64,000 nucleotides of DNA, from the NCBI RefSeq assembly GCF_000419445.1, contig NZ_AULK01000001.1, positions 248,001 to 312,000 on the forward strand. Reading direction: 5' to 3'. A model generated the notes under the pieces. The model made no database searches, was not told where the DNA came from, and saw only the letters and a list, made by a program, of their open reading frames with translations. Below, in pieces: positions 11,912-20,235 of this stretch; the stretch's first letter is position 1; the number at the start of each line of letters is the position of its first letter. A program made the position numbers and the translations under genes. Source of the DNA: Gryllotalpicola ginsengisoli DSM 22003. Its GTDB lineage: Bacteria; Actinomycetota; Actinomycetes; Actinomycetales; Microbacteriaceae.

Positions 11912-11920
11912 GGATGCCTC

Positions 11921-12760
11921 CTAGAGCCGCGCTGCGTGGATCGGCGTGACGAGGATGGCGCGGGCGCCCAGCTCGTAGAGCCGGTCCATCACGTCGTTGG
12001 TCTGCTCGCGCGGCACCATCACCCGCACCGCGACCCAGGCGGGGTCGCGCATCGGCGAGACGGTGGGCGACTCGATGCCCCCGGCGATCTGCGCCGCCTC
12101 GTCGACGAGGTGGGCGGGCAGGTCGTAGTCCATCATCACGTACTGCCGGGCGACCATCACGCCCTGCAGGCGGCGGTGCAGCACGTCGAGGCCGGCCGGC
12201 GTGTCGGGCCCGGTGATGAGCACCGCCTCGGACTGCAGGATGACGGGGCCGAAGATCTCCAGCCCCTGCTTGCGCAGCGTCGACCCGGTCTCGACCACGT
12301 CGGCGACCGCGTCGGCGACGCCGAGCCGAACGGCCGACTCGACCGCGCCGTCGAGCTTCACGAGCTTGACCTGGACGCCGTGGTCGGCGAGGAATCCGCC
12401 GACGAGGCCCGGGTAGCTGGTGGCGACGCGGCGGCCGACGAGGTCGGACAGGTCGTGGAACGCCTCGGCCGGGCCGGCGAAGCGGAACGTGGAGGCGGCG
12501 AAGCCGAGCGGCGCCAGCTCGCGGGCCTCGGAGCCGGAGTCGATGAGCAGGTCGCGGCCGGTGATGCCGACGTCGAGGGCGCCGGAGCCGACGTAGGTGG
12601 CGATGTCGCGCGGGCGCAGGTAGAAGAACTCGACGTCGTTGCGGGGGTCGGAGACGATGAGCTCCTTCGGGTCGCGCCGGCCGTGGTAGCCGGCTTCCCT
12701 CAGGTACTCGGCGGCCGTCTCGGAGAGCGAGCCCTTGTTGGGCACGGCGATTCGGAGCAT
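11921..12760 (-). CDS. hisG: ATP phosphoribosyltransferase
   Basis: Commits PRPP and ATP to histidine synthesis and is normally feedback-inhibited by histidine. The 279-residue length and the C-terminal domain (about residues 205-279, ending VTPIHAARL) mark the long, hexameric HisG form that carries its own regulatory domain and needs no HisZ. The PRPP loop is around [17 protein letters not shown] start at the ATG at 12760 because homologues begin [10 protein letters not shown]. An upstream in-frame ATG at 12805, four bases after the hisE stop, would add 15 proline-rich residues. Neither start has a clear Shine-Dalgarno. Confidence 0.95.
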   Translation of the reverse strand: MLRIAVPNKGSLSETAAEYLREAGYHGRRDPKELIVSDPRNDVEFFYLRPRDIATYVGSGALDVGITGRDLLIDSGSEARELAPLGFAASTFRFAGPAEAFHDLSDLVGRRVATSYPGLVGGFLADHGVQVKLVKLDGAVESAVRLGVADAVADVVETGSTLRKQGLEIFGPVILQSEAVLITGPDTPAGLDVLHRRLQGVMVARQYVMMDYDLPAHLVDEAAQIAGGIESPTVSPMRDPAWVAVRVMVPREQTNDVMDRLYELGARAILVTPIHAARL

Positions 12761-12809
12761 GGGGTGGAGGTTCGCTTTCGGTCGGGGGTGATCGGGACGG
12801 GGCATCCGA

Positions 12810-13073
12810 TCACAGATGTCGCCAGACGTCCTCCGGGGTCAGGCCCTTGGCGACCATCGCGACCTGCACGTGGTAGATGAGCTGGGAGATCTCGGCGGCG
12901 AGCTCGTCGTCCGACTGGTACTCGGCGGCCATCCACACCTCGGCGGCCTCCTCGACGATCTTCTTGCCGATCTGATGCACGCCCGCGTCGAGCTCCGCGA
13001 CGGTGCCGGAGCCGGCCGGGCGGGTCTCGGCCTTCTCGCGCAGTTCGGCGAAGAGGTCGTCGAAGGTCTTCAC
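12810..13073 (-). CDS. hisE: Phosphoribosyl-ATP pyrophosphatase
   Basis: Second histidine step, hydrolysing phosphoribosyl-ATP to phosphoribosyl-AMP. The 87-residue, all-helical MazG-like protein has the acidic metal-binding set [14 protein letters not shown] and [11 protein letters not shown]. The GTG start lies seven bases after a TAGGCT box placed in the 25-base gap behind rpe. I therefore read hisE as the first gene of the leaderless his-trp transcript, with additional read-through from rpe likely. Confidence 0.95.
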   Translation of the reverse strand: MKTFDDLFAELREKAETRPAGSGTVAELDAGVHQIGKKIVEEAAEVWMAAEYQSDDELAAEISQLIYHVQVAMVAKGLTPEDVWRHL

Positions 13074-13086
13074 GCGCTCCAGCCTA
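13074..13086 (-). promoter_or_regulatory. Putative leaderless promoter of hisE and the his-trp operon
   Basis: The -10 box TAGGCT is the complement of 13081-13086, followed by seven bases and the hisE GTG. It lies in non-coding DNA between rpe and hisE. No convincing -35 hexamer is visible. Confidence 0.5.
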
Positions 13087-13098
13087 CCGGCGGCGCGC

Positions 13099-13761
13099 TC
13101 AGTGCACGTGCGGGGCGGCGGCGGCGCGCAGCGCCTCGATCGCGGCGCCCGCGTCGTCGGCGCCGAACACGCTGGAGCCGGCGACGAAGGTGTCCGCGCC
13201 GGCCTCGGCCGCCTGCACGATGGTCTGCTCGTTGACGCCGCCGTCGACCTCGAGCCACACCTCGACGCCCTGCCGCTCGGCCGCCTCACGCAGCCGGGTG
13301 AGCTTGGAGAGCACGTGCGGCAGGAACTTCTGCCCGCCGAAGCCCGGCTCGACGGTCATCACGAGCACCTGGTCGAACTCGGGCAGCAGCTCGAGGTAGG
13401 CGCCGACGTCGGTCTTCGGGCTGAGGGCGACTCCCGCGCGGGCGCCCAGCTTGCGCAGGGTGCGGGCGAGCGTGAGGGGGGCGCCGGCCGCCTCGGCGTG
13501 GAAGGTGACGCTGAAGCATCCGATCTCGGCGTACCGGGGCGCCCAGCGGTCGGGGTCGTCGATCATGAGGTGCACGTCGAGCGGCACCGGGCTCGTGGCC
13601 TGCACCCGCTCGACCATCTGCGGGCCGAAGGTGAGGTTGGGCACGAAGTGGTTGTCCATCACGTCGACGTGCACCAGGTCGGCGCCCGCGATGCGCTCCA
13701 GGTCGCGCTGCATGTTGACGAAGTCGGCGGAGAGGATGCTCGGGTTGATGCGGGCGGGCAT
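13099..13761 (-). CDS. rpe: Ribulose-phosphate 3-epimerase
   Basis: Interconverts ribulose 5-phosphate and xylulose 5-phosphate in the pentose phosphate pathway, which also feeds PRPP to the his genes downstream. The 220-residue TIM barrel has [10 protein letters not shown], the metal-binding [12 protein letters not shown] and DVHLMIDDP, and [12 protein letters not shown]. The ATG at 13761 has no ribosome binding site but a TAGGCT box six bases before it. In many actinobacteria rpe follows rsmB directly; here a plus-strand gene and a repeat-rich region separate them. Confidence 0.97.
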   Translation of the reverse strand: MPARINPSILSADFVNMQRDLERIAGADLVHVDVMDNHFVPNLTFGPQMVERVQATSPVPLDVHLMIDDPDRWAPRYAEIGCFSVTFHAEAAGAPLTLARTLRKLGARAGVALSPKTDVGAYLELLPEFDQVLVMTVEPGFGGQKFLPHVLSKLTRLREAAERQGVEVWLEVDGGVNEQTIVQAAEAGADTFVAGSSVFGADDAGAAIEALRAAAAPHVH

Positions 13762-13773
13762 GGCTTCAGCCTA
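13762..13773 (-). promoter_or_regulatory. Putative leaderless promoter of rpe
   Basis: TAGGCT (complement of 13768-13773), six bases, then the rpe ATG. The same hexamer and nearly the same spacing occur before hisE and aroC. Confidence 0.5.
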
Positions 13774-13812
13774 GTGAGCGCTGTCGCCGGAGGTGCCGCG
13801 CGCGGCACGCCT

Positions 13813-13936
13813 CGGCGGGGCATCCGTTCGTCACTTTTCGCTCGCTTCGCTCCTGCGGCGAGCACAACGCGACGAATCGATCCGGGCGGATGCGCTGCGG
13901 AGGGAGGGCGGCGCCCGGCGGGGCATCCGTTCGTCA
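13813..13936. repeat. Direct repeat pair, 103-base period
   Basis: The copies at 13813-13833 and 13916-13936 are identical over 21 bases (CGGCGGGGCATCCGTTCGTCA), and similarity continues for another 16 bases or so with a few changes. Both contain the GCATCCG word that is over-represented across the window. No gene lies in the interval. Confidence 0.7.
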
Positions 13937-14173
13937 GTTCTTGCTCGCTTCACCGGGCGCGCGGGCACTTTGCGACGACTCGAGCTGAGGCCTTCCTTCG
14001 ACTCGTCGAAAAGTGCTCGGCGCGGCGAGGATCTGAGCCGAAAGCGACGAACGGCCAGCGGCCTCGGCCCGGGGACAGGGCGGCGCGGCGGACGCGCGGC
14101 TCCGGCCGGCGCGCCCCGCAGGGCGGCTGCACCGGTTGACCGGAATAGCGCACCGTCTGCAGCGGGCCGCCGC

Positions 14174-14179
14174 TAGCGT
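14174..14179 (+). promoter_or_regulatory. Putative leaderless promoter of the DUF2087 gene
   Basis: TAGCGT, six bases, then the ATG at 14186. No Shine-Dalgarno sequence is present. Confidence 0.45.
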
Positions 14180-14185
14180 TGGGGC

Positions 14186-14671
14186 ATGGCGGAGGAGTGG
14201 CGGCCGGCGGTCGCGGCGCTCGCGAACGACGACGCCCGGCTCGTCTGGGCGAGGCTCGCTTCGGGCACGGATGCCACGGCGGCGGTCGCGGGGCTGTCGG
14301 CGGCCCGGGCGCGCAGGGCGCTCGAGACCCTGCGCGGGGCGGGCCTCGTCGACGACGCGGGCGCCGCCCGCGGCTCGGTGTTCCGCGAGCTGCTCGCGGC
14401 CGCTCCCGTCGCGCCGCAGCCGAAGGGCGTGGAGAGGTTCCTGCGCGGCGGGCGCATCGACCGGTACCCCGCGAACGCGGCGGAGCGCGCCGAGCTGCTC
14501 GCCCTCGTCGCCCGCCGCGCGTTCCGCCCCGGCGAGGTGCTCACCGAGGCCGAGGTCGGCGAACGGCTCGCGGCCTTCCACGACGACGTCGCCGTGCTGC
14601 GCCGCTACCTGGTCGACCACGGGCTGCTCGTGCGCACCCGCTCGGGGTCGTCATACGCGCCGGCCGAATGA
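14186..14671 (+). CDS. DUF2087 domain protein
   Basis: A 161-residue soluble protein. Residues 5-65 look like a winged-helix segment (RLVWARLASG, ARRALETLRGAGLV). The C-terminal half, from VERFLRGGRIDRYP to YLVDHGLLVRTRSGSSY, matches DUF2087, a domain often attached to small HTH proteins and sometimes named transcription regulator A. No catalytic residues are recognisable; a DNA-binding role is inferred. It is transcribed away from rpe and towards rsmB, ending 26 bases before the rsmB stop, and is the only plus-strand gene between 1 and 46 kb. Confidence 0.8.
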   Translation: MAEEWRPAVAALANDDARLVWARLASGTDATAAVAGLSAARARRALETLRGAGLVDDAGAARGSVFRELLAAAPVAPQPKGVERFLRGGRIDRYPANAAERAELLALVARRAFRPGEVLTEAEVGERLAAFHDDVAVLRRYLVDHGLLVRTRSGSSYAPAE

Positions 14672-14697
14672 CCACCGCTTCCGACGAGCGCTTCCGA

Positions 14698-16074
14698 CTA
14701 CCGCTTCTGCAGCAGCGCGATGAACATCGCGTCGGTGCCGTGCCGGTGCGGCCACAGCTGCGCCTGCGCCGGGTCGCCGGCCAGCTCGAGCGGCGCCGCG
14801 GCCGTCGACTGCACGATCTCCTGCGTCGGCAGCTCGTCGAGCTCGCCCGGATGGTGCTTGAGCGCGTCGGCGATCGCCACCCGCGTCTCGCCCAGGTGCG
14901 GCGAGCAGGTCACGTAGGCGAGCACTCCGCCGGGCTTCAGCGCGCGGATGGCCGAGTCGAGCAGCGCGGCCTGCAGGCGCGTGAGCTCGGCGACGTCGCG
15001 CGGATGCTTGCGCCAGCGCGCCTCGGGACGGCGGCGCAGCGCGCCGAGGCCCGTGCACGGTGCGTCCAGCAGGATGCGGTCGAACCGCCCGCGGTGGGTG
15101 TCGCCGAAGGCCCGCCCGTCGCCCTCCACGACCTCGACGGCGTCGGCGACGGGAGCGACCGCGTTGCGCACGAGTCCGACCCGGGCGGGCACGACCTCGT
15201 TCGCGAGCAGGCGCGCTCCCCCGCGCAGCGCCTCGGCGCCGAGCAGCGCCGCCTTGCCGCCGGGCCCGGCGCACAGGTCGAGCCACTGCTCGCCCGCCTC
15301 CACGGGCCGGGCGGCGACCAGCGCCAGCGCGGCGAGCTGGGAGCCCTCGTCCTGCACCCGCAGCGTGCCGCGGGAGGCGCGCACCCGCGGGAACGGGTCT
15401 CCCGGCAGGGTGAATCCGTACGGCGAGAAGCGGTCCGGCTCGGCCTCCTCGGGAACCTCGCCGACCCCGGGCAGCGCGACAAGGTTCACCCGGGGCGCGG
15501 CATTGTCCGCGTCGAGCAGCTGCTGCAGCTCTGCCTCGACGTCGCCTCCGCGGCGCCGCTCCGCCGTGAGCGCCTGCCGGAACGCGCGCACGATCCAGGC
15601 GGGGTGCGAGGTGAGGGCGGCGATCCGGTCGTCGCCGTCGGCGGCGGCTGCGACCCGCGCCCGCCACTTCTCCGGCGCGGTGCGGGCGATGTTGCGCAGC
15701 ACCGCGTTCACGAATCCGGTCTTGCTGCGCCCGAGCGTCTGCGCGGCCAGGCGCACCGTCTCGTTCACGGCGGCGTGGCTCGGCACGCGCATCGACAGCA
15801 GCTGGTGGGCGCCGAGGCGCAGCAGGTCGGCCACGGGCGGGTCGATCTGGTCCAGCTCCCGCCCGGCCGCCTGCCGGATGACGGCGTCGTAGTAGCCGCG
15901 CAGGCGCAGCGTGCCGTAGGTCAGCTCGGTCGCGAGGCCCGCGTCGGCAGGCGAGAGCCGGGCGCGCTCGATGCGCACCGGCAGCAGCAGGTTGGCGTAC
16001 GCGTCGGAGTCGCGCACCGCCGAGAGCACGTCGAAGGCGACCAGGCGGGCGGTCGGCCCCGTCGGCGCCCTCAT
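14698..16074 (-). CDS. rsmB: 16S rRNA m5C967 methyltransferase
   Basis: AdoMet-dependent methylation of C967 of 16S rRNA. The N-terminal 130 or so residues form the NusB-like RNA-binding domain (RLVAFDVLSAV...ELTYGTLRLRGYYD). The Rossmann domain has LDLCAGPGGKAALL for AdoMet binding and the two catalytic cysteines in DAPCTGLGALRRRPEARW and YVTCSPHLGE. 458 residues, normal. The ATG overlaps the fmt stop (ATGA). It ends the efp-pyr-carAB-metK series and converges with the DUF2087 gene. Confidence 0.96.
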   Translation of the reverse strand: MRAPTGPTARLVAFDVLSAVRDSDAYANLLLPVRIERARLSPADAGLATELTYGTLRLRGYYDAVIRQAAGRELDQIDPPVADLLRLGAHQLLSMRVPSHAAVNETVRLAAQTLGRSKTGFVNAVLRNIARTAPEKWRARVAAAADGDDRIAALTSHPAWIVRAFRQALTAERRRGGDVEAELQQLLDADNAAPRVNLVALPGVGEVPEEAEPDRFSPYGFTLPGDPFPRVRASRGTLRVQDEGSQLAALALVAARPVEAGEQWLDLCAGPGGKAALLGAEALRGGARLLANEVVPARVGLVRNAVAPVADAVEVVEGDGRAFGDTHRGRFDRILLDAPCTGLGALRRRPEARWRKHPRDVAELTRLQAALLDSAIRALKPGGVLAYVTCSPHLGETRVAIADALKHHPGELDELPTQEIVQSTAAAPLELAGDPAQAQLWPHRHGTDAMFIALLQKR

Positions 16075-17006
16075 TCCGCCCTCGCCTCGTCGGGGCGCTG
16101 CAGGCCGCGCCACCAGTCGGCGGCCGGCATGGGCTTGCGGCCGGCTGGCTGCACGGTCACCAGCTGCAGCGGATGCGTGCCGGTGCCGAGGTACACCCGG
16201 CCGCCGGAGAGCCCGATGCGGCCGGGCTCCAGCCGTTCGGCGCCGCGGGCGAGCCGGGCGGCGTGGATCTTGAACCGCTCGCCGTCGAGCAGCACGAACG
16301 CGCCCGGCTCGGGGGTGACCCCGCGCAGCTGCGCGTACACCGCGTCGCCCGCATCCCTCAGCCGGAGGTGCGCGTCGTCGAGCGTGAGCTTGGGGGCGAG
16401 CGTGACCTCGCCGCGCTGCGGCTCGGCGCGGGCGGTGCCGTCGGCGAGGGCGTCGACGACTCCGGCCAGCTGCGCGGCGCCGGTCCCGGCGAGGGCGGCG
16501 AGCACCTCGCCCGCGGTCTCGTCGGGGCCGATCGGGCGATGCTCGAGCGAGAAGACGTCGCCCGCGTCGAGCTCCTCCACGAGCCGGAACACCGCCGAGC
16601 CCGTCTCGCGGTCGCCGGCCATCACCGCGCGCTGCACGGGGGCGGCGCCGCGCCAGCGCGGCAGCAGGGAGAAGTGCAGGTTGACCCAGCCGAGCCGCGG
16701 GGCGGTGAGCATCGCCGGCCGCAGCAGGGCGCCGTAGGCGACGACCACGCCGAGGTCGGGGGCGAGCGCGCGCACGGCGTCGGTCTCGGCCTCGCGGGGC
16801 CGGTTCGCCTTGATCACCTCGAGTCCGAGCTCGGCGGCGCGCGCGGCGACGGGCGAGGGGGTCATCACCCGCTTGCGGCCGAGCGGCGCGTCGTCGCGGG
16901 TGAGCACGGCGGCGATCTCGTGGCGCGACGCGGCGAGGGCGTCGAGGGCGGGCACCGCCACGGGCGGGGTTCCGGCGAACACGAGGCGCAGGGAAGGTGC
17001 GGGCAT
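16071..17006 (-). CDS. fmt: Methionyl-tRNA formyltransferase
   Basis: Formylates initiator Met-tRNA using 10-formyl-tetrahydrofolate. The 311-residue protein has RLVFAGTPPVAVPALDAL at the N-terminus and the folate-binding and catalytic signature NLHFSLLPRWRGAAPVQRA with its Asn and His. The start is three bases after the priA stop. A TATCCT sits seven bases before the ATG, but it falls inside the priA coding end, so an extra leaderless promoter is only possible. Confidence 0.97.
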   Translation of the reverse strand: MPAPSLRLVFAGTPPVAVPALDALAASRHEIAAVLTRDDAPLGRKRVMTPSPVAARAAELGLEVIKANRPREAETDAVRALAPDLGVVVAYGALLRPAMLTAPRLGWVNLHFSLLPRWRGAAPVQRAVMAGDRETGSAVFRLVEELDAGDVFSLEHRPIGPDETAGEVLAALAGTGAAQLAGVVDALADGTARAEPQRGEVTLAPKLTLDDAHLRLRDAGDAVYAQLRGVTPEPGAFVLLDGERFKIHAARLARGAERLEPGRIGLSGGRVYLGTGTHPLQLVTVQPAGRKPMPAADWWRGLQRPDEARAE

Positions 17007-17009
17007 CCG

Positions 17010-18983
17010 CTACAGGATATCTGGGTCGTCGAACCGCACCCGCAGCGTGGGCGCCGGGCGGCGTCGCCGATCGCCGGCGGGCGGGCGCCTGCCCCCGGTC
17101 GCCTGGCGCACGATCGCTCCGCGCAGCGCGGTCGCGACCTCCTGCCCGGCCGCGTAGTCGAAGCGCACCACGGCGCGAACCAGCCCGTCGTCCCGCGCCC
17201 TGGGCCCCTCGGGCTCGACGGGTGCGGGCCCCAGCACGTCGCGGATCGGCACGCCGTCGAGCGCCTCGAGCGCGCGGGCCACCACCTCCGGCTTCCCCGT
17301 GACGGATGCGATGCGCACCGCCGGCGGGAACCCGAGGGCGCGACGGTCGGCGAGCTGCGCGGCCGCCCAGCCGGGCTGCTGCCACAGGGCGAGGGACTGG
17401 GCGAGCGCGCCGCCGACGCCGACGAGGACCGTCGGGGCGCCGGGCGCCGCCAGCGCCGCCGCGTTCGACCACCAGCGCAGGCAGTCGTCGCCGACGTGCA
17501 GGCCCTCGCGCTGCAGCATCCGATCGCCGTCGAGCAGCACGACCGCCGCGTACCCGCCGTCGGCGAGCGGTTCGGCGCCCCGGGTCGCGACGACCAGGGT
17601 GCGCGGCGCGCCGTCGAGGCGGGTGAGCGGACGCTCCCCGTCGCTCACCACGACGCGCGCGCCGGGGAAGGCGCGGCCGAGCTCCTCGGCGGTGCGGCCC
17701 GAGCCGCGGGTCACCATCCGGAAGCCGTCGTGCCCGCACGCCGAGCACGCCCAGTGCCCGGCGAGGGCGCCGCACCAGGCGCAGGCCGGCGCGCGGCCCG
17801 CGGCGGGGATGCGCAGCGGCCCCTGGCAGACCGTGCAGCGCGCGGCCTGACCGCAGCGGCGGCAGGCGAGCAGCGACACGTAGCCGGGCCGGGCGACCTG
17901 CACCAGCACGGGGCCGCGGGTGAGCGCCTCCCCCGCCGCGCGGAACGCCGTGCTGGGCATCCGCCCGCCCTCGCCGCCGGCGCCCTGCGCGGCGGTGAGC
18001 ACCACCTTCGGCGTGACGACCGGGTCCGGCGCCACGTCGCGCAGGAACCGCAGCTCGACGAGCCGCTGCACCTCGACCGAGCGGGTGTGCCCGGCGAACA
18101 GGAGCGCGCCGCCCTGCTGCTCCTGCCGGATCAAGGCGACGTCGCGGGCGTGGGCGTAGGGCGCGAGCGGTTCGGCGAACAGGGGGTCGCCGTCGTCGTA
18201 CAGGGCGATGAGGCCGAGGCGGCGGGCCGGCGCGTACACGGCCGAGCGGTTGCCGACGATGATGCGCGGCTCGTCGCCGAGGCAGGAGAGGAACGCGGCG
18301 TAGCGCTGCGCGTTGGTGCGCTTCGCGTCGAGGGAGGCGATCGCGGCGGGCGGGGCGACGGCGGCCAGCGCCGCCTCCAGCTGCTCGAGGTCGCGGTAGT
18401 CGGGCACCGCGAGGATCGCGCTCCGACCGCGGGCGAGCGTGGCCGCCGCCGCCTGGGCGAGCGTGACCGCCCAGCGCCCGGCCCAACGGCCGTCGGGCAG
18501 CCGCGCGACGCCCGGCAGCGAGCGCAGCGCGATCCGCTCAGCGCCCTCGATCGCGCCCTCGACGACCCCGGCCCCGTAGCCGTCGATCGGATGCACCGCC
18601 TGCGGCAGCTCGGAGGGCGCGCCGCGCTCCAGCCACTTCTTCTCCACGGCGACGGAGCGCGGCGGGATCGCCAGGCGCAGCACGTCGCTCGCGCTGCCCG
18701 CCTGGCGGTCGGCGACCCGCCTGGCCAGCGCCCACACCTCCGGTGCGAGCACGCGGGCCGCGGAGACGACGCCCTCGAGCGGGGCGAGGGCGCCCGCGAA
18801 GGCGCTGTCGTCGCCGACCTCGACGATCAGCCCGTCGGCGACCCGCCGCTCGCTCTTGAGCGGCACCGTCACCCGCACGCCGGGGACGGCCTGTTCGGCC
18901 AGCGCCGGCGGGATGGCGTAGTCGAACAGCCGGTCGAGCTGCGGCAGGGGCGAGTCGATCAGGACGCGCGCGACGGATGCCAC
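17010..18983 (-). CDS. priA: PriA-like primosomal protein N' without helicase motifs
   Basis: A PriA homologue of 657 residues. It retains the N-terminal 3'-DNA-binding domain (ARVLIDSPLPQLDRLFDYAIPP) and the eight zinc cysteines (CRRCGQAARCTVC and CAWCGALAGHWACSACG, about residues 410-450). The Walker A segment expected near residue 180 is missing: RWAVTLAQAAAATLARGRS stands in its place, and the DEXH box is replaced by LYDDGDPL. Actinobacterial PriA proteins are known to lack a working ATPase, so it probably loads or positions other replication-restart factors. The GTG at 18983 is 16 bases after the metK stop. Confidence 0.9.
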   Translation of the reverse strand: MASVARVLIDSPLPQLDRLFDYAIPPALAEQAVPGVRVTVPLKSERRVADGLIVEVGDDSAFAGALAPLEGVVSAARVLAPEVWALARRVADRQAGSASDVLRLAIPPRSVAVEKKWLERGAPSELPQAVHPIDGYGAGVVEGAIEGAERIALRSLPGVARLPDGRWAGRWAVTLAQAAAATLARGRSAILAVPDYRDLEQLEAALAAVAPPAAIASLDAKRTNAQRYAAFLSCLGDEPRIIVGNRSAVYAPARRLGLIALYDDGDPLFAEPLAPYAHARDVALIRQEQQGGALLFAGHTRSVEVQRLVELRFLRDVAPDPVVTPKVVLTAAQGAGGEGGRMPSTAFRAAGEALTRGPVLVQVARPGYVSLLACRRCGQAARCTVCQGPLRIPAAGRAPACAWCGALAGHWACSACGHDGFRMVTRGSGRTAEELGRAFPGARVVVSDGERPLTRLDGAPRTLVVATRGAEPLADGGYAAVVLLDGDRMLQREGLHVGDDCLRWWSNAAALAAPGAPTVLVGVGGALAQSLALWQQPGWAAAQLADRRALGFPPAVRIASVTGKPEVVARALEALDGVPIRDVLGPAPVEPEGPRARDDGLVRAVVRFDYAAGQEVATALRGAIVRQATGGRRPPAGDRRRRPAPTLRVRFDDPDIL

Positions 18984-18999
18984 GCCCCGTCGCCGCCCG

Positions 19000-20193
19000 T
19001 CAGAAGCCGACGGCCGACCGCAGCGCGTCGACGCGGTCGAGCTTCTCCCACCCGAAGTCGGGCAGCTCGCGGCCGAAGTGGCCGTAGCTCGCGGTCTGCG
19101 CGTAGATCGGGCGCAGCAGGTCGAGGTCGCGGATGATCGCCGCGGGGCGCAGGTCGAACACCTCGCGGATGGCGCGGATGATCTGCTCCTCCGGCAGCTT
19201 GGCGGTGCCGAAGGTCTCCACGTACAGGCCGACCGGGTGCGCCGAGCCGATCGCGTACGCGACCTGCACCTCGAGCCGGTCGGCGAAGCCCGCGGCGACG
19301 GCGTTCTTGGCCACCCAGCGCATGGCGTAGGCGGCGGAGCGGTCGACCTTCGACGGGTCCTTGCCGCTGAACGCGCCGCCACCGTGCCGGCTCGCGCCGC
19401 CGTAGGTGTCGACGATGATCTTGCGGCCGGTGAGGCCGGCGTCGCCGTGCGGGCCGCCGATCTCGAACTTGCCGGTCGGGTTGATCAGCATGCGGACGTT
19501 CGACGTGTCGAGGTCGACGGTCTCGAGCACGGGCCGGATCACGGTCTCGGCGACGGCCTCGCGCAGCGCCGGCATCGAGATCTCGGGCGAGTGCTGGGTG
19601 GAGAGCACGACCGTGTCGATGGTCTTGGGGGTGAAGCCGTCGTAGCCGACGGTCACCTGCGTCTTGCCGTCGGGCCGCAGGAAGTCGAGCACGCCCGTCT
19701 TGCGCACCTCGGCGAGACGCTCGGAGAGCCGGTGCGAGAGCCAGATCGGCAGCGGCATGAGCTGCGGGGTCTCGGTGGTGGCGAAGCCGAACATGATGCC
19801 CTGGTCGCCGGCGCCCTGCCGGTCGAGCGCGTCGACGCTGGCCTCCTCGCGGGTCTCGTACGCGTCGTCGACGCCCTGGGCGATGTCGGGCGACTGCGAG
19901 CCGATCGAGATGGACACCCCGCAGCTGCGGCCGTCGAACCAGACGTCGGAGGAGGTGTAGCCGATGCCGGTGATGGTGTCGCGCACGATCTGCGGGATCT
20001 CGACGTAGCCGGAGGTGGTCACCTCGCCGGCCACGTGCACCAGGCCCGTCGTCACCATCGTCTCGACCGCGACCCGTGAGGCCGGGTCGGCGGTGAGCAG
20101 GGCGTCGAGGATGCCGTCGGAGATCTGGTCGCAGATCTTGTCGGGGTGCCCCTCGGTCACCGACTCGGAGGTGAACAGGCGCAGCTCGGTCAT
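19000..20193 (-). CDS. metK: S-adenosylmethionine synthetase
   Basis: Makes AdoMet from methionine and ATP, serving RsmB downstream among many others. 397 residues with the signatures [32 protein letters not shown] and [16 protein letters not shown]. The ATG follows GAAAGGGAACGCG. It lies 42 bases after coaBC within the same-strand series. Confidence 0.98.
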   Translation of the reverse strand: MTELRLFTSESVTEGHPDKICDQISDGILDALLTADPASRVAVETMVTTGLVHVAGEVTTSGYVEIPQIVRDTITGIGYTSSDVWFDGRSCGVSISIGSQSPDIAQGVDDAYETREEASVDALDRQGAGDQGIMFGFATTETPQLMPLPIWLSHRLSERLAEVRKTGVLDFLRPDGKTQVTVGYDGFTPKTIDTVVLSTQHSPEISMPALREAVAETVIRPVLETVDLDTSNVRMLINPTGKFEIGGPHGDAGLTGRKIIVDTYGGASRHGGGAFSGKDPSKVDRSAAYAMRWVAKNAVAAGFADRLEVQVAYAIGSAHPVGLYVETFGTAKLPEEQIIRAIREVFDLRPAAIIRDLDLLRPIYAQTASYGHFGRELPDFGWEKLDRVDALRSAVGF

Positions 20194-20235
20194 CGCGTTC
20201 CCTTTCGGGGTCGGGCCGCCGCGCCGAACGGCGCG

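Larger units (their letters stand above)
13762..14185. other. 424-base divergent intergenic region with degenerate repeats
   Basis: No credible gene; open frames here lack a coding signature and a ribosome binding site. It holds the start-proximal promoters of rpe (minus) and the DUF2087 gene (plus). A 21-base word is repeated perfectly at 13813-13833 and 13916-13936, each followed by a similar GCTCGCTTC tract. CTCGTCGAAAAG at 14000-14012 resembles family-specific repeats. It looks like a landing site for small non-coding repeats. Confidence 0.6.

Noticed and set aside
13793-14176. Small open frames in the rpe-DUF2087 gap as genes
   Set aside because: They overlap each other on both strands, have no ribosome binding site or -10 box and translate to Arg/Pro-rich sequence typical of non-coding GC-rich DNA.
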